Assembly: GCF_019977235.1 (NCBI RefSeq)
Contig: NZ_AP024646.1
Location: 4,340,001 to 4,404,000, forward strand
DNA: 64,000 nt
DNA from: Arthrobacter sp. StoSoilB5
GTDB lineage: Bacteria > Actinomycetota > Actinomycetes > Actinomycetales > Micrococcaceae
Reading direction: 5' to 3'
Below are positions 52,604 through 61,351 of this stretch, one piece after another. Numbering within the stretch: the stretch's first letter is position 1; each line of letters opens with the position of its first letter. Under the pieces are notes generated by a model, which saw nothing but the letters and a program-made list of their open reading frames with translations, had not been told where the DNA came from and searched no databases. Made by a program: the position numbers and the translations under genes.

Positions 52604-53590
52604 ATGACCACTGCTGACATGGCAGGGACGCCCGCCCGCCCCAGCGCTCTTGGCCGCTATGAAGACTGGCCGGCCTTTGCCGTCCGGCATCGCTTTGCGG
52701 CAGCCTCTCCGGGTGCCCAGCAGCTTGCAAAAGACGAAGAGAACGACGGCGGTGCCACCATGGCGGCCGGCTTTGGTCCCGTACCGGCTGGGTTGCGGGA
52801 AAGGCTCTACGGCGGGCGGCCTGTGGCTACGTGGTTTGCCCAGCAGGGTTTCGCCGTCCTGGCACACGATGCGTTCGTGTGGGGAAGCCGCCGCTTCGGT
52901 CTCGAAACCCCGCCTTGGCGGACCGCCGACGCCGTCAACGGTAGGCAGGCACTGTGGCGGGAGGCCGGCGTCGAGCCTTCCCAGGCTGATCTGTACAACA
53001 CAGCTGCGGCCAGCCATGAAGAAACCGTGGCCAAAGCCGCAACGCTCCTGGGCACCAGCATCGCCGGGACGGTCGCGCATGATGACCTCTCCGCTCTTGG
53101 TATTTTGGCGTCCCTCCCGGGAGTGGATGCGGAACGCCTCGGATGCACGGGATTTTCAGGCGGAGGCGGCCGGGCCGTTGTGCTCGCTGCCCTGAGTCCC
53201 CTGGTCCGGAGTTACGTGGTCACGTGCATGATGACCACCTTCGCCTCCTTGCTTCCCACCTACCTCGATGCACATTCCTGGCTGCTCCACTCCCCCGGCC
53301 TGTCGAAGCTCGGGGATTGGCCGGATCTTGTGGTGCGTTCCACTGCCGGGGCGGTCCTGGTCCAGTACGCCCTTGCCGACGCACTGTTTCCTGAGGCAGG
53401 AATGCGCGACGCCGATGCCCACCTCTCGCAGCGGATGCGGGCAGGGCGGTACACAGGCAGCTTTTGGTCCGAACCCCATGTTTTCTCCCCCGCCATGCAG
53501 GAGGAGGCGGCAGCTTTCCTCGCCTCCAGCCTCCAGGCCAACAAACGCCATCGTTCCCCCGCAACTGATCCCGCTAGGACAGCACAATGA
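52604..53590 (+). CDS. Alpha/beta hydrolase (acetyl esterase or dienelactone hydrolase-like)
   Basis: A 328-residue alpha/beta hydrolase with the nucleophile elbow GFSGGGG and an acidic residue and histidine expected in VQYALADALFPE and SEPHVFS. The first 60 residues do not show the usual HG oxyanion strand clearly, so the N-terminus may be diverged or mis-started. There is no signal peptide. It overlaps the MocA fusion gene by 4 bases, which suggests it deacylates or opens the substrate that the oxidoreductase uses. Confidence 0.75.
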   Translation: MTTADMAGTPARPSALGRYEDWPAFAVRHRFAAASPGAQQLAKDEENDGGATMAAGFGPVPAGLRERLYGGRPVATWFAQQGFAVLAHDAFVWGSRRFGLETPPWRTADAVNGRQALWREAGVEPSQADLYNTAAASHEETVAKAATLLGTSIAGTVAHDDLSALGILASLPGVDAERLGCTGFSGGGGRAVVLAALSPLVRSYVVTCMMTTFASLLPTYLDAHSWLLHSPGLSKLGDWPDLVVRSTAGAVLVQYALADALFPEAGMRDADAHLSQRMRAGRYTGSFWSEPHVFSPAMQEEAAAFLASSLQANKRHRSPATDPARTAQ

Positions 53591-55659
53591 CTCTGCCCTC
53601 AACCACCGCCCGCACCAGGGTGGCCAGCCACAACCAATTGCCCAGGGTAGCGCTCGTGGGCGTGCACGGCTTCGGCGAACGACACCTCGAAAACCTTGAT
53701 CGCCTTGGGTCCGCAGGAATGCTCAAGCTGGTAGCTGTTGCAGATCCACGGCCACCCGCCCAGGGCCAGTTGCCGCCCGAGGTTGGCGTCCACACTTCCC
53801 TGGATGCGCTTCTGGCTGCGGGAATCGCCCCCGACGTCGTCATCATCTCTACTCCTATCCAGACACACGCCCCGCTCGCCCTCACCGCCTTGGGCGCTGG
53901 CGCCAACGTTTACCTCGAAAAGCCTCCCGTGGCTTCCCAGGCGCAATACGAAAGCGTGCTGGCAGCGGCAGAGAGCGCCGGGCGGCTGGTGCAAGTCGGT
54001 TTCCAGAGCCTTGGTTCGCACGCCCTTCCAGCCGTGGAAAGAATTGTGGCATCGGGCGAAATCGGCGAGGTCCGCGGCATCAGCGCCTCCGGCCAATGGC
54101 TCCGGACCAAGGGCTACTTCAAGCGGTCCCGCTGGGCTGGCAAGCGAAGCCTGAATGGCACGGATGTGGTGGACGGCGTAGCGACCAACGCATTGGCACA
54201 TGCCGTGGCTACTGGGCTGCGACTCGCTGGTGCCAGGACCCTTGCGGACGTCGAATTGGTGGAAACCGACCTTTACCGGGCCAATGACACTGAAAGCGAT
54301 GACACCTCCGTGATCAGGATCCGCACCGCGGCGGGCACAGTGCTGACGTGTGCCCTGACGTTGTGCGCACCCTTGCAATCGGCGCCCAAAGTCACCATCT
54401 ACGGCACACTGGGGCACGTCACGCTCTCATACACAGAAGACAGATTGGAGATCACCACTCCTGGCGGAACCCGGAACGAGGCGTTTGGGCGGACGGACCT
54501 GTTGGAGAACCTCCTTGCAGCACGAACGGAACAGGATCTGCTCAGCCCACTCAGTGGATCCGGCGCCTACGTGTCCGTGCTGGAAGCGGTCCGAACCGCG
54601 GACGCACCCCGTCTCATTCATCCGGACCATGTGACATGGCTGGGTGAAGGCGACGACGCCCACGCCGTGGTGCATGGCATCGAATCGTGGATCCGCCGGG
54701 CAACCTTGGGCCAAGCCACGTTCTCGGAACTCGGGACTCCGTGGGCTGAAAGGTCGGGGGATGCTGCCGGAGCAGCCAAGCCAGAGCTGAAAGTCAATGG
54801 CACAGCCGTTGCCACCATGCAGGATGGCTCGGGCATCCGGTCAACATCTTCGCCCCGCCCCTACCTCCATCCCGTCCGCACTCTTGCCGGCACCGTAGTG
54901 ACCGATCACATCCCGGAAGACCACGTGTGGCACCTTGGCGCAGGAGTCGCTATCCAGGACGTCGACGGTATCAACTTCTGGGGTGGCCGAACCTACACCC
55001 GCGACGCCGGAGCCTACGTCTGGCGCAAGGACCACGGCCGCATCGTCCTCGAATCCGCCGAGGACGTTGAAGGGGCAAGGCACGAACGGCTGAACTGGAT
55101 AGGCCCCGACGGCAAGCCCCTCCTCCGCGAACAGCGCGGGTGGCGTTGGGCCGCCGTCGGGAATTCCGTCTGGCAGTTAACGCTGGACTTCGGGCTCGAA
55201 TCCGCTACCGGACGTCCCGTGCTGCTGGGCAGCCCCGGCTCCAACGGAAGGCCGCAAGGCGGTTACGGTGGTTTCTTCTGGCGGCTGCCGAAGGTCAGCG
55301 ATGCGACCATCTGGACCCCTGATTTGCGTGGTGAAGATGCCGTCCATGGCAGCGTCGCGCCTTGGTTGGCTTGGTCAGGAACTTTCGACGCCGGAACGGG
55401 CGGCAGTCTTGCTGCGGGCGGTCCGGGCCTGGGCCACCCGGCCACGCTCGTATTCCTTGCGTCCCCCCAAGCACCGGACCCCTGGTTCGTTCGCCACTCG
55501 GGCTATCCGGGTGTGGGGCTGTCCTTGGCATGGGAATCGCCAGTGGCGGTAGAACCCGGACGCCCTGTACATCGCACGGTCAAGGTGCTCATGGCTGACG
55601 GCTTCCTTGCCACTGAAGACATTGAACAGCTCATTTCAACCCAGGGGGACCCAGCATGA
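53587..55659 (+). CDS. Gfo/Idh/MocA oxidoreductase fused to DUF6807 (PmoA-like) domain
   Basis: A 690-residue paralogue of the protein at 37167, collinear over its whole length. Shared blocks include GVHGFGxxHL, STPIQTHAPLAL, YLEKPPVASQ, RSRWAGKRSLNG, DVVDGVATN and SPRPYLHPVRT. The N-terminal part is an NAD(P)-dependent sugar oxidoreductase and the C-terminal 250 residues resemble DUF6807. It overlaps its neighbours by 4 bases on both sides, in a three-gene operon controlled by a LacI-type operator at 52475. Confidence 0.85.
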   Translation: MTLPSTTARTRVASHNQLPRVALVGVHGFGERHLENLDRLGSAGMLKLVAVADPRPPAQGQLPPEVGVHTSLDALLAAGIAPDVVIISTPIQTHAPLALTALGAGANVYLEKPPVASQAQYESVLAAAESAGRLVQVGFQSLGSHALPAVERIVASGEIGEVRGISASGQWLRTKGYFKRSRWAGKRSLNGTDVVDGVATNALAHAVATGLRLAGARTLADVELVETDLYRANDTESDDTSVIRIRTAAGTVLTCALTLCAPLQSAPKVTIYGTLGHVTLSYTEDRLEITTPGGTRNEAFGRTDLLENLLAARTEQDLLSPLSGSGAYVSVLEAVRTADAPRLIHPDHVTWLGEGDDAHAVVHGIESWIRRATLGQATFSELGTPWAERSGDAAGAAKPELKVNGTAVATMQDGSGIRSTSSPRPYLHPVRTLAGTVVTDHIPEDHVWHLGAGVAIQDVDGINFWGGRTYTRDAGAYVWRKDHGRIVLESAEDVEGARHERLNWIGPDGKPLLREQRGWRWAAVGNSVWQLTLDFGLESATGRPVLLGSPGSNGRPQGGYGGFFWRLPKVSDATIWTPDLRGEDAVHGSVAPWLAWSGTFDAGTGGSLAAGGPGLGHPATLVFLASPQAPDPWFVRHSGYPGVGLSLAWESPVAVEPGRPVHRTVKVLMADGFLATEDIEQLISTQGDPA

Positions 55660-56768
55660 CCGCTCCGACTCAATCCGCACCAACATCCGGCACCACGTCG
55701 CTGGCACCCGGCAACGCCGCCGACCGTGCCGTGAAGCGCCGCCGGCTTATGGACATTCTGGACCGTTCGGGCCGCGACTCGCTTCTGCTCACCAGCAACA
55801 CGGCGCTCACCTGGTACTTGGATGGCAGTCGAGTCCACATCAGCCTGGCAGGCGACCCCATCGCCGCCCTTCTGGTGGATCGAAAAAGTGATCACCTGGT
55901 GACGTTCAATAATGAAGCCGGGCGGATCGCGGCAGAGGAACTGCCGGAGGGCGTGAACCTGCACAGTATTCCGTGGCATGGCCAATTGCATGCCTCTGCG
56001 GCTGGCCTGGCCGCAGATGGAAGCCCGCTGATGGAAGCCGCCGTCGCAGGGGAACTGCGGGCAGCGCGGCAACAACTCCTACCTGCGGAAACAGCCCGCT
56101 ACACCCAACTGTCCCGCGACGCAGCAACCGCGATGACGGACGTCCTCATGGCAGCTACGCCCGGGACAACGGAATTTGAGCTGGTCTCAAACCTGGCTGC
56201 GAGGATCGTCGCGGTCGGCGCCGAGCCGCTGGTCCTGCTATGCAGCGGTGCTGCCCGGAGCGGCTTCCGCCACCCGCTGGCAACGCACGCCCCCATCGGC
56301 CGCAGGGCCATGGTGGTGGTTTGCGCACGCCGTCATGGCTTGGTGGCAAACGTGACCCGATGGGTAGCATTCGACGCGGGAACGGCACAGGAGCTCGACG
56401 CCGAGGCCCGCATCGCGGCAGTTGAAGCGGACATCTTTCGAGCCACCGTGCCGGGTGCCAAGCTCAATGAGGTCTTCGCCGAGATCCAGGCTGCGTATGT
56501 GCGCCACGGATTTGGGTCCGCGCAATGGACGCTTCACCACCAAGGCGGGCCCGCGGGCTATGCGGGACGTGATCCCCGGGTGTCTGCGGACGTGACGGAC
56601 AGAATCGTCCTCGACCAGCCGTTCACGTGGAACCCCTCGGGTCCTGGTGTGAAGATCGAAGACACGGTGCTGCTCACAGACTCCGGGCTCCGCGTGCTGA
56701 CCGTGGACGACCGCTGGCCGACAACGGAAGTGGACGGCCGTCGTCGTCCAATCACGCTGCGGCCGTAA
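55656..56768 (+). CDS. M24 (creatinase/aminopeptidase-fold) protein lacking metal ligands
   Basis: A 370-residue protein with the two-domain creatinase/prolidase architecture. In true metallopeptidases the pita-bread domain has ligands D, D, H, E, E; here the first two fall in VVVCARRHGLVANVTR, where both aspartates are replaced. A histidine pair is kept in HHQGGPAGY and one glutamate in VKIEDTVLL, but the penultimate glutamate site reads TWNPSG. It is therefore unlikely to be a metal-dependent peptidase and may be a creatinase-like metal-free hydrolase. It closes the hydrolase-MocA operon. Confidence 0.82.
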   Translation: MTAPTQSAPTSGTTSLAPGNAADRAVKRRRLMDILDRSGRDSLLLTSNTALTWYLDGSRVHISLAGDPIAALLVDRKSDHLVTFNNEAGRIAAEELPEGVNLHSIPWHGQLHASAAGLAADGSPLMEAAVAGELRAARQQLLPAETARYTQLSRDAATAMTDVLMAATPGTTEFELVSNLAARIVAVGAEPLVLLCSGAARSGFRHPLATHAPIGRRAMVVVCARRHGLVANVTRWVAFDAGTAQELDAEARIAAVEADIFRATVPGAKLNEVFAEIQAAYVRHGFGSAQWTLHHQGGPAGYAGRDPRVSADVTDRIVLDQPFTWNPSGPGVKIEDTVLLTDSGLRVLTVDDRWPTTEVDGRRRPITLRP

Positions 56769-56805
56769 GCCCCCAAAGCGGGCCTCACAACGCAATAACA
56801 AACGC

Positions 56806-56841
56806 GAAGGGCGGCTCACCATCACGGTGAACCGCCCTTTC
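56806..56841. terminator. Bidirectional terminator
   Basis: GAAGGGCGGCTCACC and GGTGAACCGCCCTTTC form a stem with one mismatch around a 5-base loop, between the convergent M24-like and aldehyde dehydrogenase genes. Confidence 0.8.
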
Positions 56842-56857
56842 GTGTGTGCCTACCCCG

Positions 56858-58309
56858 CTAGCTGAGCGTCAGCACGCCGTCCACGCGACGCGGGATGCCC
56901 AACGGGTTCGCCTCGCGCAGGGCCGGGTGCAGGATGCTTTCCGGGGCGTCCTGGTAGGCGACCGGACGCTGGAAGCGGCGGACCGCGGTGGCGCCCACTG
57001 AGGTGAACAGCGATGTTGTGGCAGGGTACGGTCCACCGTGCTGCTGGGACCAGTTCACTGCGACGCCGGTAGGCCAACCATCGAACAGGAGGCGGCCAGC
57101 AAGCTCACTCAGCTGCTGCACGAGTGCCGAAACGTCCTCGCCCGGCTGCGCGTGTACGGTGCCGGTGAGGCTGCCCGGAACCTTGGCGAGGGCCTGCGAC
57201 AGTTCGTCGTCGTTGGCGTACTCAATGAGGAGAGTGGTGGGGCCGAAGCACTCTTCCAGCAGCTCATCCGGACGCTCCAGCACGTTGGCGGCGCTCGTAG
57301 AGAACACCACGGGGGCGGCACCATCGGCCAGGCTGTCCTGATCCACTGTGCCACTCACCACCGCGACACCCGGCTGCTCTGCAACGCTGCGCAGGCCGTA
57401 CGGGTAGGCCTCCGCAATGCGCTCAGTAAGCATGGCTGCCGTCGGTTTGTCCTTGCTCGCCTCAGCCACCTGGGCAGCGAAGTCGGTTCCAGCGGGGATG
57501 AAGACGAGCCCCGGCTTGGTGCAGAACTGTCCTGCTCCTTGGGTGAAGGAACCAGCAAGGCCAGCAGCAAGTTCCTCGCCGCGGTCAGCCAGGGCGGCAT
57601 CGGTGATGACCACCGGGTTCAGGCTGCCGAGTTCGCCGTAGAAGGGGATCGGGTCCGGGCGGGACGTCGCGAGGTCGAACAGCGCGCGTCCACCAGGGAT
57701 GGAGCCGGTGAAGCCCACGGCCTTGATGGCGGGATCCTGCACCAATGCGGTCCCGGCCTCGCGGCCGCTGACCAGGGCGAAGATCCCTTCCGGCGCTCCG
57801 GCCTTGGCCAGGGCTTCGCCGACAATCTCAGCGGTGCGCTCGGACAAGCGGAGGTGGCCGGAATGGGCTTTGACAATCACTGGGCAACCGACAGCCAGCG
57901 CCGACGCCGTGTCGCCACCGGCCACCGAGAACGCGAACGGAAAGTTCGACGCCGAGAACACGGCCACCGGGCCAATCGGACGCAGGATGCGGCGCAAGTC
58001 AGGCTTGGGCGGGGTGGCAGCAGGATCCGCGTGATCGATGACGGCCTCAAGGTATGAGCCCTCGGTGATGACTTTCGCGAACAACCGCAATTGGCCGCTG
58101 GTCCTTGCCACCTCGCCGGTGAGCCGAACCGTGCCAAGGCTGGTCTCGGAGTCGGCTATGGTCACCAGTTCCGTCACGTTGGCGTCCAAGGCGTCGGCGA
58201 CGGCGGTCAGCCAGGCTGCGCGCTCGGCGTCGGACGCTGCTGCCGTTACCTTGAACGCTGCGGCGGCAGCGGCTGTAACCGCGGTTAGGTCAAGAGTTGC
58301 TGTACTCAA
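56858..58309 (-). CDS. 2,5-dioxovalerate (2-oxoglutarate semialdehyde) dehydrogenase
   Basis: An NAD(P)-dependent aldehyde dehydrogenase of about 483 residues that would oxidise 2,5-dioxopentanoate to 2-oxoglutarate. Catalytic residues are C263 in GQFCTKPG, E226 in GELGSLNP and N122 in SASNFPFA; the last is typical of the 2-oxoglutarate semialdehyde group. I take TTG 58309, which has AAAGGAAA upstream. It overlaps the enolase-superfamily gene by 20 bases and completes the pathway begun by KdgD. Confidence 0.92.
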   Translation of the reverse strand: MSTATLDLTAVTAAAAAAFKVTAAASDAERAAWLTAVADALDANVTELVTIADSETSLGTVRLTGEVARTSGQLRLFAKVITEGSYLEAVIDHADPAATPPKPDLRRILRPIGPVAVFSASNFPFAFSVAGGDTASALAVGCPVIVKAHSGHLRLSERTAEIVGEALAKAGAPEGIFALVSGREAGTALVQDPAIKAVGFTGSIPGGRALFDLATSRPDPIPFYGELGSLNPVVITDAALADRGEELAAGLAGSFTQGAGQFCTKPGLVFIPAGTDFAAQVAEASKDKPTAAMLTERIAEAYPYGLRSVAEQPGVAVVSGTVDQDSLADGAAPVVFSTSAANVLERPDELLEECFGPTTLLIEYANDDELSQALAKVPGSLTGTVHAQPGEDVSALVQQLSELAGRLLFDGWPTGVAVNWSQQHGGPYPATTSLFTSVGATAVRRFQRPVAYQDAPESILHPALREANPLGIPRRVDGVLTLS

Positions 58310-59426
58310 TGTGGTTTCCTTTACTCTCGGGGGCGGAGCTCTCACTTGCGGTCAGCTTCGCGGCAAAGTTGAAGCCAAGGCCGGCACGGCCCGCGGAGCT
58401 GAGCCTGCTGTTGCGGATCTGTATGGGAGAGGGCTCTGCGAGGATGCCGAGCTGCTCGAAGGAAGCATCTTCAACGTCTTCCACGCTCACGGCTTCAGCC
58501 AGGGTGAGCGCCAACTGCCCCGAGAGCTCCGGAAGCAGGTGGGGCGCCACCCTGATGCTGTGCGCACGGGCCAACTCGACGATCCTGCGGAACGGCGTAA
58601 TGCCGCCCACCCGGACAATGTTGGGTTGGATGATGTCCACGGCTTCGGCTTCGATGAAGTCACGGAAACGGTAGATGGTGTGGACGTTCTCGCCCAGCGC
58701 GATGGGCACCGGGGACTGTTTACGGAGGCGCCGATAAGCCCAGAGGTCATCAGCACGGATTGGTTCTTCGAGCCATTCCAGACCGTACTCCCCCAAAACA
58801 TCCAAGGCGCGGAAAGTGTGCGCCAGGTCCCAGCGTTGGTTGGCATCAATCATGAGCAGCCGGTCCGGCCCGATGACTTGCCGGACGGCTGCAACACGTT
58901 CGGCATCCTCCCGTAGCTCAGGCTTTCCCACCTTGATCTTCACAGCCCTATGACCAGCGGCCACCCAGCGCTGTGCCTGCTCCACGAGTTGCTCCAAGGA
59001 GTAGTGCAGGTTCACGCCCGAGCCATAGACCTCCACTGATTCCTGGCGTTGACCCAGGAGCCCGGTGACGGATGTACTCGCCTGCCGCGCTTTGAGATCC
59101 CACAGGGCGAGGTCGACGCCGGCCATGGCGATGGTGGTCAGGCCTCCCCCCCCGGCTTCGTGCAGCCGTTTCCACAGCTGGTCCCAGACCAGCTCCGGAT
59201 TGGCCTCCAGACCGAGGATGAATGGTGCGATGTCGTGATCCAGGAGGGCCTTCACAGCCTGGGGACCAATTGTGGGTGTCCACGAGAAACCGTGGCCCAC
59301 GCCGCCGTCGTCAGTGGTCAGTTCGGTGACGATCACGTGGTTCTCGGGGGCTTCAGCACCCCAGCCGCGCAGCAGCGGAACCGTGATCAGGCGGGTTGTG
59401 AGGCCCGTGATGCGGGCAGCCATCAA
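58290..59426 (-). CDS. Enolase-superfamily acid-sugar dehydratase or cycloisomerase
   Basis: A 378-residue mandelate racemase/muconate lactonizing enzyme-type protein. The catalytic pair is K163/K165 in VKIKVGK; the metal ligands are D195 in DANQ, E221 in WLEEP and E246 in GEN; the second base is H296 in APHLLPE. It may dehydrate galactarate or isomerise galactarolactone, giving 5-dehydro-4-deoxyglucarate for the next enzyme. The exact acid sugar is inferred from KdgD and the semialdehyde dehydrogenase beside it. It overlaps kdgD by 4 bases. Confidence 0.88.
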   Translation of the reverse strand: MMAARITGLTTRLITVPLLRGWGAEAPENHVIVTELTTDDGGVGHGFSWTPTIGPQAVKALLDHDIAPFILGLEANPELVWDQLWKRLHEAGGGGLTTIAMAGVDLALWDLKARQASTSVTGLLGQRQESVEVYGSGVNLHYSLEQLVEQAQRWVAAGHRAVKIKVGKPELREDAERVAAVRQVIGPDRLLMIDANQRWDLAHTFRALDVLGEYGLEWLEEPIRADDLWAYRRLRKQSPVPIALGENVHTIYRFRDFIEAEAVDIIQPNIVRVGGITPFRRIVELARAHSIRVAPHLLPELSGQLALTLAEAVSVEDVEDASFEQLGILAEPSPIQIRNSRLSSAGRAGLGFNFAAKLTASESSAPESKGNHIEYSNS

Positions 59427-60328
59427 CTGCCGGCCAGCTCGTGGCCCTTGGCCAGGATCGCCTTCAGCTCCAGCAGCTGTTCCTCAGTGGGGTCCACCAG
59501 CGGCGGTCGCACGGAGCCAACCGGGAGCCCTGCCAGGCGAAGGCCTGCCTTGATCAGCGAGACGCCAAAGCCGGGCGTCTGGTCGCGAAGACGCACGAGT
59601 GGGCCGTAGAAGCCCTCAAGCAGGGCGTTGCGCCGTTCCTCGTCACCTGAGACGTAGGCGTCGTAATAGGCTTTGGCGATCTCGGGAGCCATGGCAAATG
59701 CCGCCGAGGAGTAGAGCGGGATGCCGAGGCCGCGGTAGGCGCCCTGTGTCAGCTCCGCCGTGAGGAGCCCGTTGAAGAGTGCGAAGTCAGTGCGGCCGCT
59801 GGCGTTGATGGCCGATACGATTTCCTGCGCCAGGCCGACGTCCCCGATCCCGTCTTTGAAGCCGATTACCTTGGGATTGGCCGTAAGGCGGGTCATGGCC
59901 GCGGCGGTGAACTTAGCCGTGCCACGGTGATAGACGATCACGGGCAGGCTACTGGCTGCGGCAATGGCTTCGACGTACGCAACCACGCCGTCTGTGGGCC
60001 CAGTGACGAGGTACGGCGGGAGAACCAGCAAGGCGTCGGCTCCGGCCTCCTCGGCAACCTTGGCGGCAGCAAGTGCGTGCCCCAGCGGGCCACCAGCGCC
60101 TGCCACTACCGGAACAGCTCCGGCAACAGCTTCGACGGCGGCAGTCACCACGGTGCGGACCTCATCGATGGACAGCGCATGGAATTCACCAGTGCCGCAC
60201 GCCGGGAACACTCCGCCGGGGCCGTAAGGAAGGCGCGAGGTGATGTGCTCCTTCAGAAGGGCTACATCCACCGAGCCGTCTTCGGCAAAGGGGGTGACGG
60301 GGAAAAACAGTACGCCGTCGAAGTTCAT
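59423..60328 (-). CDS. kdgD: 5-dehydro-4-deoxyglucarate dehydratase
   Basis: KdgD decarboxylates and dehydrates 5-dehydro-4-deoxyglucarate to 2,5-dioxopentanoate. The 301-residue dihydrodipicolinate synthase-fold protein has the Schiff-base lysine K158 in VIGFKDG and the tyrosine Y133 in VIVYHRG; GGVFPACGTGEFH is the substrate loop. It is followed by the enolase-superfamily gene and the dehydrogenase of the same pathway, and overlaps the epimerase-like gene by 4 bases. Confidence 0.94.
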   Translation of the reverse strand: MNFDGVLFFPVTPFAEDGSVDVALLKEHITSRLPYGPGGVFPACGTGEFHALSIDEVRTVVTAAVEAVAGAVPVVAGAGGPLGHALAAAKVAEEAGADALLVLPPYLVTGPTDGVVAYVEAIAAASSLPVIVYHRGTAKFTAAAMTRLTANPKVIGFKDGIGDVGLAQEIVSAINASGRTDFALFNGLLTAELTQGAYRGLGIPLYSSAAFAMAPEIAKAYYDAYVSGDEERRNALLEGFYGPLVRLRDQTPGFGVSLIKAGLRLAGLPVGSVRPPLVDPTEEQLLELKAILAKGHELAGS

Positions 60329-61323
60329 GGTGTCTCCTTGGTTGCTCCCGCCGGAACCAAGCCGGCGTGATTCTCGTCGTTGAGTAGTGCTTGGTCTGAT
60401 GCTGCTGAATCTTCGCCTTCGAAGGGCGGCGAAAGTTCGGTACGCCAGCTGCGCTTGGGCTCCCAGCCAAGAAGCTCACGCGCTTTCCCGATGGAGAACG
60501 CGGGGCTGGTACCGGTCAGGTGCCGGGTGAGCGGGGCGCTGCCGGGCAGAAAACGCGGGAACAGTTCAGCGAGCGGGGAAGTGGCCAGGGCATCCTTCGC
60601 TCCCACAAAGAAGACCTGGCCATTGGGGATGGCGTCCATCTTGTCCAGCAGCACGTCCAGGAAGTCGGCCACGTCCCTGGCATCGACGTAGTTGAACAGG
60701 GCCGGCGCCGACAGGGAGGGGTCCTCCAACCGCTGGCGAACGGTGTGCCCCTGCTGCGTGGGCGCGCCCTGCCACTCCTCGGGGGATATGACGTAGCACG
60801 GCCGGAACGCTGCGTAGCGGATCTTATCCCCCTGCGCCGCAGCGAACATTTGCACGGTTTGCTCGGCGATCAGCTTGGACAACGCGTAGGCGTTCCACGG
60901 CTTGGGCGGCGTCTGCTCGTCCAAGGGGAACGACGGCGGCAACCAACCGGCCGGTGAGCCATAGCCCAGGGCGGTGGGGCTGCTTGCCGTAATAATCTTC
61001 GGGATACCGGCGTCAGTCGCAGCACTGATGACCGCGTAGGCGAGCCGGGTATTGGTACTGAAAATGACGTCCTCTGGCGCGCTGAAAGGTACGGCGATGG
61101 CGGCGAGGTGGATGACGGCGTCGGGGTTTGTTTCCCGGAGCAGCCGCTCCGCTTCTCCCGGGGCCAAAAGGTCCGCCGCGTACTGCACGGCGCCGGACGG
61201 CAACTGCTCCGCCGGGATGGCGTCGCGGTCAACCGAGACCACCTCGTGGCCGGCCTGCGTGAGGCCTGCCACCACGCTGCGGCCGAGCCGGCCGGAACCG
61301 CCGGTGACGAAAATCCTGCTCAT
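60325..61323 (-). CDS. NAD-dependent epimerase/dehydratase, candidate uronate dehydrogenase
   Basis: A 332-residue extended short-chain dehydrogenase with the nucleotide-binding motif TGGSGRLG at residue 8 and the catalytic YALSK. In the operon it stands where uronate dehydrogenase is needed to turn galacturonate or glucuronate into aldaric acid lactone, but it is longer than typical Udh proteins (about 265 residues), so it may act on another sugar. The start is ATG 61323 with AAGGA upstream; the longer frame overlaps the MocA gene. Confidence 0.85.
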   Translation of the reverse strand: MSRIFVTGGSGRLGRSVVAGLTQAGHEVVSVDRDAIPAEQLPSGAVQYAADLLAPGEAERLLRETNPDAVIHLAAIAVPFSAPEDVIFSTNTRLAYAVISAATDAGIPKIITASSPTALGYGSPAGWLPPSFPLDEQTPPKPWNAYALSKLIAEQTVQMFAAAQGDKIRYAAFRPCYVISPEEWQGAPTQQGHTVRQRLEDPSLSAPALFNYVDARDVADFLDVLLDKMDAIPNGQVFFVGAKDALATSPLAELFPRFLPGSAPLTRHLTGTSPAFSIGKARELLGWEPKRSWRTELSPPFEGEDSAASDQALLNDENHAGLVPAGATKETP

Positions 61324-61351
61324 GGTGTTGTCCTTGTGTGGTGGTGGGCCG

